NCBI GenBank assembly: GCA_021234155.1
Contig: JAJEKV010000022.1
Location: 8,990,934 to 9,054,933, forward strand
Length of the DNA: 64,000 bases
Direction of reading: 5' to 3'
From: Isoetes taiwanensis
Lineage: Eukaryota > Streptophyta > Lycopodiopsida > Isoetales > Isoetaceae
Made by a program: the position numbers and the translations under genes. Shown piece by piece: positions 23,141 through 33,516 of this stretch. The notes under the pieces are model-generated. The model saw only the letters and a program-made list of their open reading frames with translations, made no database searches and was not told where the DNA came from. How positions within the stretch are numbered: the stretch's first letter is position 1; the number at the start of each line of letters is the position of its first letter.

Positions 23141-26100
23141 AACCATCATTCAATTAAATTGGGATTATGTCTTAATTTTGGGATAAATTTTATATTGCAC
23201 TTTTTTAGTAACTTTGTTAAATTCACCTTTTTAGTAACTTTGTTGCCCTTAGACTAGAATAGACGTTAACATATAATCACACACGAGAATATAAATTCAC
23301 ACCTTAACTTCAAATTACAAAATCATATATCATGGAACTCAAGTAGTACACAACTTTTATTAACTGTAGAAAAGATACATAGTAACTGTTTTTCATTTTT
23401 CCACTAGCATCCCCAAGGATATGAGAACCTTATTCCTTACATCCCGAGGTATTGTAACTCTCGCTGTTTTATGCTGGGTTCACATGGACAGATTGCCGGT
23501 GGGACGGCTGAGTCCTTGCTGAACTTGAGCTGAGCCAGAAAAAAATCAGCCCGTTATGAGGATTCAGCTGTCGCGGGATGCTACCCGCGTGGCTGATTCA
23601 GCTGGAGGTATTTGAATCAGCACGGAATCAGCTGCTTACATTTGCTGACCCAAAAAGCTATCATGTGAACGGCCCATTACTAGGAATAGTTTTTGAAGTC
23701 CACGAGTACAATACGGTTTCAATGTCTAGCCAAAGATCAGGATCACTTGGATTTCTCCTCCACCTCTTTGTCCAACAATCTGAATATCTTTCTTTATCGG
23801 TGACATTACTCAACTGGCCAGATCGACACCACCATTCCACGCCAAGACCTTATTGAAGTTAACATCACCTTCTTCTTTGCAAATATCCGAGATACACGGG
23901 ATAGGTCTCTAGATCTCGCTGATTTTACTACTACAAATTGGTGGCACTCCACGCCAAGAGAAGGTTCATAACAATCCATGCCTAAATATTTTGGCCTATC
24001 CTTCTTAGGACCAACATAGTGTTTATCGATTGAGGAGGAGCATATGCCTTCACAATGCTACTAATGGTACCATCATCTCACAAGACCACCTAATGTTTTC
24101 CACTTACTTTTAGGGAACCACCCTTCTTTCAAATTTTCCGAGGATGTGTTTACCTCATCCAACAAGTTGATCACCTTCTTCCAATAATCTATCAATGCAC
24201 GCATTAGTCTCATCCGAATTAGTTTGCCAATGCTTGATGTAGTCATTGATGCCATCCTTAGTCAAGCCCAATTGCTTGACTTCTTGCTTGGTTTTAGAGC
24301 TTTTGGTTGACGGGAGGTATCATAGGCTTGCCATTTGCATCCCCTCGTGCCAAATTTACGCCCCACCTCTCCACTTCTCCTCCGAAGGTCTCATTTTCCA
24401 TTGCATGATTGGAATCCCTTCTCTCACCCAAAAAGTGAATTGAAGAGGTCTAGAATGACCTTCCATGTCGAGAGCATAACCATCCACAAAACTCTTCCAA
24501 TCGGGCACTTCTTCTATGATAGATCCTATAGGAGATGGATTTGTACATCCATGAAATATTTCCAATAGCACAGGAAAGTTGGTAACCGCCTCATTGCCTC
24601 AATACATGACTATATTTTCCAAACAATGCATCCACATCCTCATGAGTATGTCGGGCATTAGGAACCCCAAATTGACTCTTTCAAAAATACCCACAAATTG
24701 TTAAGTAGGATAGGAAAGAAAAACATCCACTGTTTCTTATTTTGACCAAAGACAATTATCTAGTTGCAAGAGGCTTTTTACGGGATCTCGAGGTTTAGCA
24801 CGAGATGTTGAAGCTCCAACATGTTCATTAGGTCTATTCCTCCTAAATCTTGCCTTGCTAAACTTTTCAATACTATTAGGGGTTCCATCCAACAATGCAC
24901 TATGTAGTGCCCGGCTAGTCATGTAGGATCTTGTAGGTGACCATTGTAACCCTTCTCATAGTTTCTTAAACACCTCATGATACTCCCAATGTGAAAATCT
25001 GGACCATCACTCCACAAATCTAAACTGAAATGGCCATAATAGGTCTGAGACTGCCCATGCAATATTGCCCCAGTCATTGAAATCTGCAAAGGGTATGATC
25101 TTCCACATGACTTAGGAATGTACTTGAATTGTGGAAGACAAGTCTTCTGTTGGTCCATTTTATCATGTATAATACATAGATAGTTATTAGGTTCCATTGC
25201 AGATAAGGTCCTCCACATCCAATAAGTTGATCTACATGATAGTTGATCTGTCATATGGTCCTTCATATGTTCCCTTATCTTTGCCCTTAGACTTGGTTGC
25301 ACAGTCTTATCTAGTGTCTCCTTCAGCTTAGCACATAAATTGCACTTGGCAAAGTTGTTTGAATCCGCGGCCGTATCTGAAGGAGATGTTAGACCAAGCT
25401 TTCACTTTATTTCGTTGTGCAATTTGGTCGTCGATGGAGAATAGAAATATACAGGAGTTTTGAGAGTAGTTCCTGAGTTACATAGAGATTGGGCATCTGT
25501 TTGGGATCAGAGCAAATGTAAGTCATTCAATAACCCGAAGGATCCCTGTGTAAAAAATATTTGTGAAATGCTTGAGCGACATGATGGATGACTTGGGAAT
25601 GTTCGGAGAAGGAAGACATCATTATAGTTGATGATGACGCCTTGAAGTGTTGCTTCAATCATCCACGATCACTAAATCCACCATCCTATCATCCACGAAG
25701 ATTTTGACAAAGATGACTTCTCGCTTCGTTTTGTCGAAGATCTTGCCCTAAATAGCTACTGGGAAAAAGCGATTCGAAGAGATACAAACACTATACCGCA
25801 ACTTAATCGGACATGGGAAATTTGAGGGACCTAGAGAAGATCGTTCTAGAAAGGGAACTTTTTGATATATATGTATCACGAGTGAAATACACTTTCCAAA
25901 AAGTTTTGAATATGAAATATACTTTACACCAACCTCTTTCGAATATATATTGTGTTCTTATATCAGCATTATTGGTTCTGTGTACGTATTGTTCTTTTAT
26001 ATTATGTGTATGGTTTGCTATACTTGCAATAATTTGTATGTATATACCGTCAATAATTTAGGTGTCTATAAATAGGTATGCATGAAATTGGCAAACCATC

Positions 26101-26759
26101 GGCTTCGGCCTCCGCCTTCTGCTTGTTATTATGGCACATTCTATTACCTGCCAGATGAACCATGCAGACCTCTGCCAGTCTACCTTGAGCTAGAAATAGA
26201 ACTTCGTGGACTGGCTTGATGTCGTTGCTATGAATCCCTTAAAGCTTCTATCCCGATCCCTTTGATGTTGTAATCCATCTTATATGGAATCGAGCATGGC
26301 TTGTTCATGATCGACGGGATCTCAAACATGCCCGCAACGCTTTGTCGACGATGATTCGGATTAGTTTTTAAAGTTTATGTTCCACTATAATACGTTATTT
26401 ATGCGAATAAAATCGCGCCACGCGCGATTTGACCCACGAAAATCTCTGTTTTGTAGCAACTTGCTTGCTGTTATTTATTCGTAAAACACTACAATTTCAA
26501 TGTTTAGATTTCGTTGTCGTCGGTGATTGTACGAATTAATAAGCAATTTCCTACTTTTTATATTGCCAACATTCTTTCATAATATGGGTCATTTGCACCG
26601 AATATTTGGATGCCTTTGCATTTCAACATAAAATGCATCTTCCTAGCCCGAAAATGAACTCAGTGCAAAAGTGTGGTTAATTCAATATAATGGTCAATAA
26701 AAGGCTTATACGGCGCGATTTTGGAATAGACATAATCCCAATTTAATTGAATGATGGTT
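23141..26759 (-). mobile_element. Copy B: TIR-bounded element with DUF7869-like protein relic
   Basis: The ends at 23141-23171 and 26729-26759 are perfect 31-base inverted repeats (AACCATCATTC...), giving a 3.62-kb unit. Inside, 23172-25362 matches copy A (7092-9110) on the same strand. The minus strand encodes diverged parts of a DUF7869-like protein. They include REHMKDHMTDQLSC, YLCIIHDKMDQQ and LPQFKYIPKSCG (24919-25302), then LQLDNC (about 24770), then a THEDVDALFGKY block (about 24640), and a tail with IDYWKKVINLLDEV. The D...DN...HTHED pattern recalls an RNase H-like acidic active site, which is inference. From 25363 the sequence departs from copy A and is noncoding as far as I can see. 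Both flanks are A-rich, so a target duplication cannot be read. The protein is broken by stops and frameshifts. Confidence 0.7.
23472..23676. mobile_element. 205-bp MITE with TTA target duplication (Harbinger/Tourist type)
   Basis: Copy A reads GCTGTTTTACTAGGAATAG where copy B has 205 extra bases flanked by TTA on each side (23469-23471 and 23677-23679). The insert ends are inverted: TGCTGGGTTCACATG at the left and CATGTGAACGGCCCA at the right. A 3-bp TTA duplication with short inverted ends is typical of PIF/Harbinger-derived MITEs. The empty site in copy A proves insertion after the two copies separated. Confidence 0.9.
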
Positions 26760-28379
26760 AAAAATAAAAAATTTCCCCTTTGTATGATTCGGGGACCAAT
26801 TTTGATGAGCTTTCCTCTTTCGGCTCTTCTTATCCGGTCGCAGCTGTCAAGAAGATGCATGCCACCATTCACTTTTGCTTGGTTTTGCATGCTAAAACCT
26901 GTCGGTTCAGGCTTCCAGGCTGTGAAGCTTTCATTTTTTGGGTTGCCTCAATGGCCAACTCTAGATGTGAAGGAGAGATATTACATAAATCAGAGTAGTG
27001 TATTCGGCTCCGTGGCCACAACCAACGATCCAATGTTTTTTGCATTTGCCGTCATTCTTCATCACATTTTGCTGCATTAGAGCTTGCCTTACACCGATCT
27101 TTTGAAATCCTTGCGGCATGATGGAAAAGCAGTAAGCCGTGATTACTTTTTCATATTTGTGGTGTGCGAGGCTCATGCTAATTGCTTGCGGGATATCTTC
27201 AACGGGCAACAAATATTCTTTAGCGCCCGCCGAGATTTATGATCCGTCGTCCTTCTTTTTGCGCCAAACCACGCCCGGAAGGATTTTATTCTTTGGGTTC
27301 ATGCGGATTCACCTCGCAAGCTTCAAATCAGCTTCATTTTTGCGGATTGGTGGCCCAAAAGTTAGATTCTCGACCCCTTTTGTCGCGCACACTCTGTTGC
27401 TTTCCTTTTCTTTTTGTAGCTAATCAGTAACACTTTATTTGTCAATTTATAATTACTTGATGGATCTCTTTAGCTACATGAAAGGGGGCTGACTTCTTTG
27501 GTTTTTTTCTGAGAAATATATAGCATGCCCGCACTCAAGAGTCCGAATCTCACCTCTTCAATACTTAAATTATGACATTCTTCGTATCTCATGGGCATCA
27601 CAAGCCATTGGTAAGCTTTCATCTTTTTATAATAGAAATAGTAGTTTGTCTTCTGAACTATTTTCGTGCAATTCGTAAGAAAAATTTGAGACCCATCCGA
27701 TCTCGGGAGTGAAGGCGTCTTCTGCACGGGTATGTTCGGTCTTTTTTAAAGCTTTGTATACGATGCTTACTTATCTAACTACTACTATGCTATCATCTGA
27801 CATCATGACGTTTTGATATGCTTTTCCGGCATGGATAGGACATAGGATAGAACTAGGAGTTTTTCTTACGTGGTGCAATCCTATGCACCGCTTTGAAATA
27901 GTTTTGTTGCAGCACCACTACATCGGCATGGATGACACCTATGTGGTTGTAGGGATGCATATCTCATTGCCTCGGGATCCCATCGTTGAACGCAGACTGC
28001 AACCGTAAGTCTAACTATTATCTAGGTGTACACTACGCAGAGCACATGATCTCCATGATTGATAGATAGGTACACATTAGTTTTGTGGGCAGATTATGGA
28101 TCCTAGATGGTCTATCGATTGTATTGATCAGAAACGAAGTGGCATCTAAAAATTATGATGAAATTTAGTGCCTATGCTTTCTCTTTGCATGAAAGTTACG
28201 TCTGAAGCATGTGATTTGGTGCTTAAGATTATGCCAAATATGACGGTATGTAGGAACCAGAGGCATGCCAACAAAATGACTCTTTTATGAAGTCCTCATA
28301 GAAGTCCGGGACAAAATGGAATGATAATTTTTATGAGACTATATATTGAAGCCCAAAGAAGCATGACGGCTTGCATTGT
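26760..28379. other. Unrecognised ORF-bearing region
   Basis: Two minus-strand frames look more protein-like than background. One is 26961-27212 extended upstream (EDIPQAISMSLAHHKYEKVI, MPQGFQKIGVRQALMQQN). The other is 27470-27727 (KMKAYQWLVMPMRYEECHN, SIEEVRFGLLSAGMLY). They could be exons or relics of one minus-strand gene running from 27730 to 26960, interrupted by stops. I cannot assign a family. The sequence from 27730 to 28370 shows nothing. Confidence 0.3.
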
Positions 28380-29240
28380 ATTTGTGAACATGAAGTTGAG
28401 GAATAATTGTACATGGAATATGATGATTGAGACATATGCTTAACAAGGGAAATTGATGTATCTGAGATGCATTGTTCAACAGAGGTCATCCACAGGATGT
28501 CGTTATTTGAAAATCTATGATGGCGGGCTATGTTCAAATTGGCGGAGACTTGAGAAAGGTTTAGTACTATTTGAGCAAATGCCTAACCACGATGTTTTTC
28601 TTGACCATCATGATTTCAGCCCATGACCAGCAAGGGGATCGTGCGAGAAGCTTTTAATTTATTAAAAAAAATGCCATGGCGCAGTGTGTAGTGTCTTGGG
28701 ATTTTATGATCTCAGCCCACATTCAACACGACCAACCGGGGAAGCAATTAAACGTTTCTAGCAAATGCCCGGCGAAGTATTGTACACGTAATATTATTAT
28801 TGCGGCTTTATGTTGGCAAACAAACTTGGAGGAGGCATTTGCTTTATTTTAAGGATATTGTTGTTACATGGACTACAATTATTTCAGCTTATGCTTAATG
28901 GTCTGCATTAAAGGGAGGCCTTGAACTGTTTACGCCACAACAGGATGTGGTATCAACTCTGCCATGATATCGACTTATGGCCAAAGCGACCAAAGGTGAG
29001 GAGACCATTCAGCTCTTTCATTATCTATCTGGCTGAAGGTATTTCACCACATTTGCCATCTTTATTGATGCATGCATCGACATGGCAGCCTTGGCGAAGA
29101 AAAAGTTGGCTTCTTATTTCGATTTCTTGAGGTTTGAACAAGCTCGGGGCTCCAAATATTTGAGCCGAAAACGTATGGAGCACATATATACGCCTATTCC
29201 ATATCATGATTCTTTGTCGGTACATTTCCAAGCATAAGGT
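28380..29240 (+). pseudogene. Pentatricopeptide-repeat (PPR) protein pseudogene
   Basis: Across three frames the plus strand reads as successive 31-36-residue PPR motifs. The blocks are CTWNMMIETYA, then DVVIWKSMMAGYVQIGG.LRKGLVLFEQMPNHDVF, then TIMISAHDQQGD, then VVSWDFMISAHIQHDQPGEA, then NIIIAALCWQTNLEEAFALF, then VTWTTIISAY and GISPHLPSLLMHAST. The ...LFEQMP.. / VSWD.MISA pattern is that of P-L-S class plant PPR proteins, which bind organellar RNA for editing or processing. Many frameshifts and stops (for example after FALF) make it non-functional. No intact start or C-terminal E/DYW domain is seen. Confidence 0.8.
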
Positions 29241-29860
29241 AAGAAATAAAGTGCATAGAATTTCTAGCTTAAACGATTGAGTCATTATTTGTATGCTTTT
29301 GCAGGTCATATGCCGAGATCGTCATATGCAGATGCTTTAGCACTTGCTGCAGATGGTTCTGCATATTAAACTATACCCATTCCATAAAATATCCTTAGGT
29401 TGTAGTTTATCTGATTGTTTATATATCAATGTTCAAAATTTCAAGAGTCTATACATTGATTCTGGAACGTAGTTGACTGAGAAACCTCAGATAACTATGT
29501 CCTTAGACCATTCACATCTGGTCTTTTCTTTGTAGGACCAACGTTTTTTGCTATATATAGTCAATCCCCAGTACTGCACTGCAAAACCAGATTTCTAGGC
29601 TGAGTTAGAATCATTGAAGATCCATGATACGATCCAATGTTTACACAATCCTATGGTCTGAACGTTTTGTGGTGTAGGAAGTGAAAATTGGATGGCAACA
29701 AGAAGTGCCTTAAGGCAGGAATAATGAGGAATCAAATTAACATTAACATTAACAGTCTAGATTCAATTAATCATATATTGCAAGTTATCTTGGGGTTACG
29801 TTCCAGTGCTTGGATTGGAGCACTCCAGTGGAGCACTCCAGTTTATACGCATACATTTTG

Positions 29861-30470
29861 TAAGTATACACTTGGGGGCATTAAGAAAATTCATAGAATA
29901 GCAAGGTAGATGCCGCATCACTCCATTTTCCAGGATATACATGGAAAACGTCTTATGCGCTCTCACAAACAATAGAACTCCCTAACAAATGCTCTCAAAC
30001 AACCATCATTTGTCCTTAGCTAAACAACTCCATTTTCTACTCACCATTTATGCCCTTCATAATGGTTAGAAGCACAAAATGTGCACTTCTCCTAACTCGC
30101 CTCTTACATTTCGTAAGTATACACTTGGGAGCATTAGGAAAATTCATAGAATAGCAAGGTAGATGCCACATCACTCCATTTTCCATGATATACATAGAAA
30201 ACTTCTTATGCTCTCTCACAAACAATAGAATTCCCTAACAAATACTCTCAAACAACCGTAATTTGTCCTTGATCCAAATAACTCCATTTTCTACTCAAAA
30301 TTTATGCCTTTCATAATTATTAGAAGCAGAAAATGTAAACTTCTCCTAACTCGCCTCCTATCAACAAAAACACCGACTAAACTCCATCTTCTACTCACAA
30401 TTTATGCCCCTCATAATGGTTAGAAGCAACAAAATGTAAACTTCTCTTCACTCACCTCTTATCAACAGAA
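29861..30470. repeat. Tandem repeat, about 253-bp units plus a short third unit
   Basis: The unit starting TAAGTATACACTTGG at 29861 recurs at 30114. Both contain AATTCATAGAATAGCAAGG and TCACTCCATTTTCC. A third partial unit from about 30379 repeats only the AACTCCAT.TTCTACTCA...TTATGCC...CTTCTC part. The units have diverged by substitutions. Confidence 0.9.
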
Positions 30471-30802
30471 ACATCAACTAAATGCCCATCTATATCTACA
30501 TGACGTACACATTAGACAACAATATCTTTAAAGCCCATCAACGTCAACACCATGAATTCAAATAATTTTGTAAGTACATTTTTGTTCATTATAATTTTAT
30601 AGTCTCCAATCTATGAATCTCTCTTTGTCCATTATGTTAGTCTGCAGTGCTTCAGTGGAAACCCTTCCGGATTTCTTTGAAATTTGGAAGGGTTTCCATA
30701 AATGAAATTTGGAAGGGTTTCCATTTTTTTTTTAATAACCCCAATCGGGGGGAGATAGTGTGAGCGTTATAATTCTCTGCTAGTAGTCAAGAGAGAAATA
30801 AC

Positions 30803-30962
30803 CTTCACATCACGATGGATATGTCCTTGCCGATGTAGATATTCTAAAGCCTTCAAACATTCTTTTAGAATTGTAGCAATAATTTGCTCCTCAAAGCCAT
30901 CAGGAAATGACACTTTTATAATGTGAAGGCATGATCCTCCACTATGTAAGGCATGACGACCC
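30803..30962 (-). pseudogene. Captured exon of an STE20/OSR1-like protein kinase
   Basis: The minus strand encodes [19 protein letters not shown], then [20 protein letters not shown] and HIHRDVK. The latter is the kinase subdomain VIb up to the catalytic loop HRD. The reading stops exactly at an AAG|GTTATT donor-like junction at 30803. It resembles plant germinal-centre/OSR1-like kinases (the BLUS1 type), in which GGSCLHIM precedes PDGFEE. Only this exon is present, with no start, no P-loop and no activation segment, so it cannot encode a kinase. It is part of the unit duplicated at 33517. Confidence 0.8.
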
Positions 30963-33020
30963 AAAGATGCTGACTAACAATAAATGAATAACAAAAAGCA
31001 ACCAAACACTACTCTCTGGAGCATTGGATGAATCCATCATCCTTCCAGAAGCCACAAAACCCAAAAGCCGGGTTAGAAACCCAAAAGTAAACCGTAGGAG
31101 GCAGTGAATGCAAAAACTGAAAAAAATGGCCGAAACAGGAACACACTACCTTTTCAAAAAAAAATCCGCAAAATAGGCACGCACAAAGAAGGTGTGGAAT
31201 AGTTTTCAGCAAAAAATTAAGAAGAGAATGGAGGAGAGAAGGTGTGGAATAGCTTTGAGCAAAATTTAGCAAGAGATGGTGGAGGAGCCTAATTTAGGGT
31301 GCAGGAGTCTAATTTAGAGTCTTCGTTAGAGTTTTGCAATGGAGGGAAGCTTCAAAGATGCACTTGTGGCGACGCTCATGCTGTTTTTCGGCATCGGAAC
31401 TCTTTCTTTTCCATATACTATAGCTGAAGCGGGTTTCGCCGGATTAATTTTTCTAATTTTAGTTGGTATTCTATACTGGTTCGCCCTGATTCTTATGACC
31501 AGGTGCATGAACCATACTGACTTTAACAGATATCAACAGGTTGCCGGTAAAGCTTTCGGAGAAAAAGGGAAATTAGTAACTATGTTACTCTACCTTGAAA
31601 CAGGGGCTTCGTTGGTTGGATTTCTTGTATGGTTCGGAGATATAATCACTTACTTATTTCCTGTCTTTCACCACCACCTTAGAGTATGGAGCATAGTTCT
31701 TTTGTGCGTCATTCTAATGCCCACTACTTGGAGCCATAATATGACTATAATCACATGTCTGTCTTACTGTTGTGCCATGACCATTGCTCTCACGTCAATT
31801 TGTGTATGCATTCATATTGCTCTGTATGGAATGCATCCTACTTCACTTCCAGCTTTAGTCTGGCCTAAGATTCCTAAAGCCATTGCCATCTTCTCCTTTG
31901 CATTTGGTTCAACCCCCGTCCTACCGAGCATATACGCTTCCATGGCAAGGCGTTTCCAATTCAAGCTGGCAAGTGAATTCAATTCAATTCAATGAAAATG
32001 AATTGAATACAATGCAATGCAATGCAATCTTGTTTAACACTAATACTTACAATATTTCAGGTTGCCATTTTGAGTTTTTCCGGATTTATCTTGATCTCAT
32101 ATGGATTCGAATTCGTGGGAGCTGCAAGGTTTGGAGACAGGACATAACCCATTATACTACTCAACTTGCCTCGTCATGCTATCATCTCCAAGGTATGTGG
32201 GTCTTAGTTATGTCTAACTTCTTTCACTTAAACAGTTAAAAAAGACCGTAATTTAACTTTGAACTATGCAACTTGCTTAATGTGTAGGTTGCAATATGGT
32301 CATCATTGGTCATACCAGCAGCCCAATTCACGATGTTACTCTGCCCCATAACTGCTGATATTAGTGAGTTTAGCCGTGTCAAGTTTTCTGCTCATCGGTT
32401 AGTATGCATCCTCAGTTCATTGATGGTCTTAGTAATAATGATAGTAGCCATTTTGCTACCTAAGTTTGCTGGCGTGATTGAGCTTGTTGGTGCTTGCCTT
32501 GACATGGTGCTTGGTGTTGTCTTGCCACCAATCTTTTACTTGAAGATCTTTGGCGCCATATTAACCTTGAAAGAGAAAGTTCAAACACTTACACTTATTT
32601 TTGTAGGAAGTGCATCTGCTATAGTAGGGACTGTAGCCTCGTTTGAAGATCTTATGAAATAAAGTGATAAATAATCAAATATTTCAATTCATAAATCTGT
32701 ATTGACCACTATCTATCAAAATCAAGAACTTTTCACTTTTGATAAGAGACTTAGCTTTATGGAATTCAGTTCAAGATGGAATTCAGTTCAAGACTTAGCT
32801 CTCGGTTCAAGATGACAGAGTTAGGTAATCACACATTGGAAACATGTTATGGCTTCTTGAACTTGTCAAATCAAGTAATGTGTCCTTTTATTCTCTATTT
32901 TGCTTAGCTAATTTGACCTTATATATTTACTTTGTTTGTTATTTGCATTCTTAAATACAAGCTTGGATTTAACTCCAAAACAAGCATGATTTGCCAAAGG
33001 AAGGCTAACTAAGTTTAAAT
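30810..33020. repeat. Duplicated segment, copy 1 (kinase exon plus AVT gene)
   Basis: This 2.2-kb stretch is repeated in direct orientation at 33517-35646. Both start TCACGATGGATATG and end ACTAAGT.TAAATT. Copy 1 lacks several deletions seen in copy 2. Upstream of the AVT start both copies hold a roughly 48-bp tandem duplication (GAAGGTGTGGAATAG units). Confidence 0.95.
31339..32662 (+). pseudogene. AVT/VGAT-like amino-acid transporter, copy 1, one nonsense codon
   Basis: Three exons fit an AAAP-family vacuolar-type amino-acid transporter: 31339-31968 (210 codons), 32061-32192 (44 codons) and 32288-32662 (124 codons plus TAA). All introns are phase 0. TM1 starts within the first residues (FKDALVATLMLFFGIGTLSF, PYTIAEAGFAGL). 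Later blocks include AIAIFSFAFGSTPVLPSIYASM and IILLNLPRHAIISK. Intron 1 appears to use a GC donor (CTG|GCAAGT), since a GT one base-step further shifts the frame; intron 2 is GT-AG. Exon 2 contains TAA (ACA-TAA-CCC at about 32144) where copy 2 has CAA. Without this stop the product would be 378 residues, shorter at the N-terminus than usual AVT1 proteins. The stop probably inactivates it. Confidence 0.85.
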
Positions 33021-33516
33021 TTGTCTTGGCGTGACAAAACCTTCTTTTTCACGCACCGCCAATTTTACTTTTGTCACGCATGACAAACTTATATTTAATA
33101 ATATTTATTTATTTGATTTTTTTCTACATAATGTCTTTTATAATTTACTAATATTATTATATATAAGTTTTGCTGAAATGAACAGATTTAAAATTGAAAT
33201 AAACGGCTATATTATTTGTCATGCGTGACAAAGGTTATTAAGGTTTTGTCACGTGAGACAAAAGTTATTAAGGTTTTGTCACGCGTGACAAAAGTTTGTC
33301 ACGCATGATAAATATTTATCACGAGTGACAAAAGCTATTAAGATTTGTCACGCGTGTCAAATTTTAGTCTTTTGTCACGGTTTTTGAGTTTAAATTTTTG
33401 TCACGAGTTGCAAAAAAAGATTTGCCTTTGTCACGAGTGTCAAAATTAAAATACGTGACAAACTTTATTGGCGTGACAAATTTGCCCGTGACAAAAGACC
33501 CTTGTGCCTTGTAGTG
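33021..33516. mobile_element. CACTA-type transposon remnant with GTGACAAA subterminal repeats
   Basis: The right border reads CCCTTGTGCCTTGTAGTG on the plus strand, that is CACTACAAGG inward, the classic CACTA terminus. The interior is packed with copies of TTTGTCACGCGTGACAAA and its half-sites in both orientations, as expected for subterminal transposase-binding repeats. No left CACTA end is visible at the junction with copy 1, so this is a fragment. It lies exactly between the two duplicated segments, and copy 2 starts at its terminus. Confidence 0.75.

Noticed and set aside
29861-30470. Possible CRISPR-like array
   Set aside because: Units are about 250 bp of continuous tandem repeat without spacers, and the genome is a plant's.
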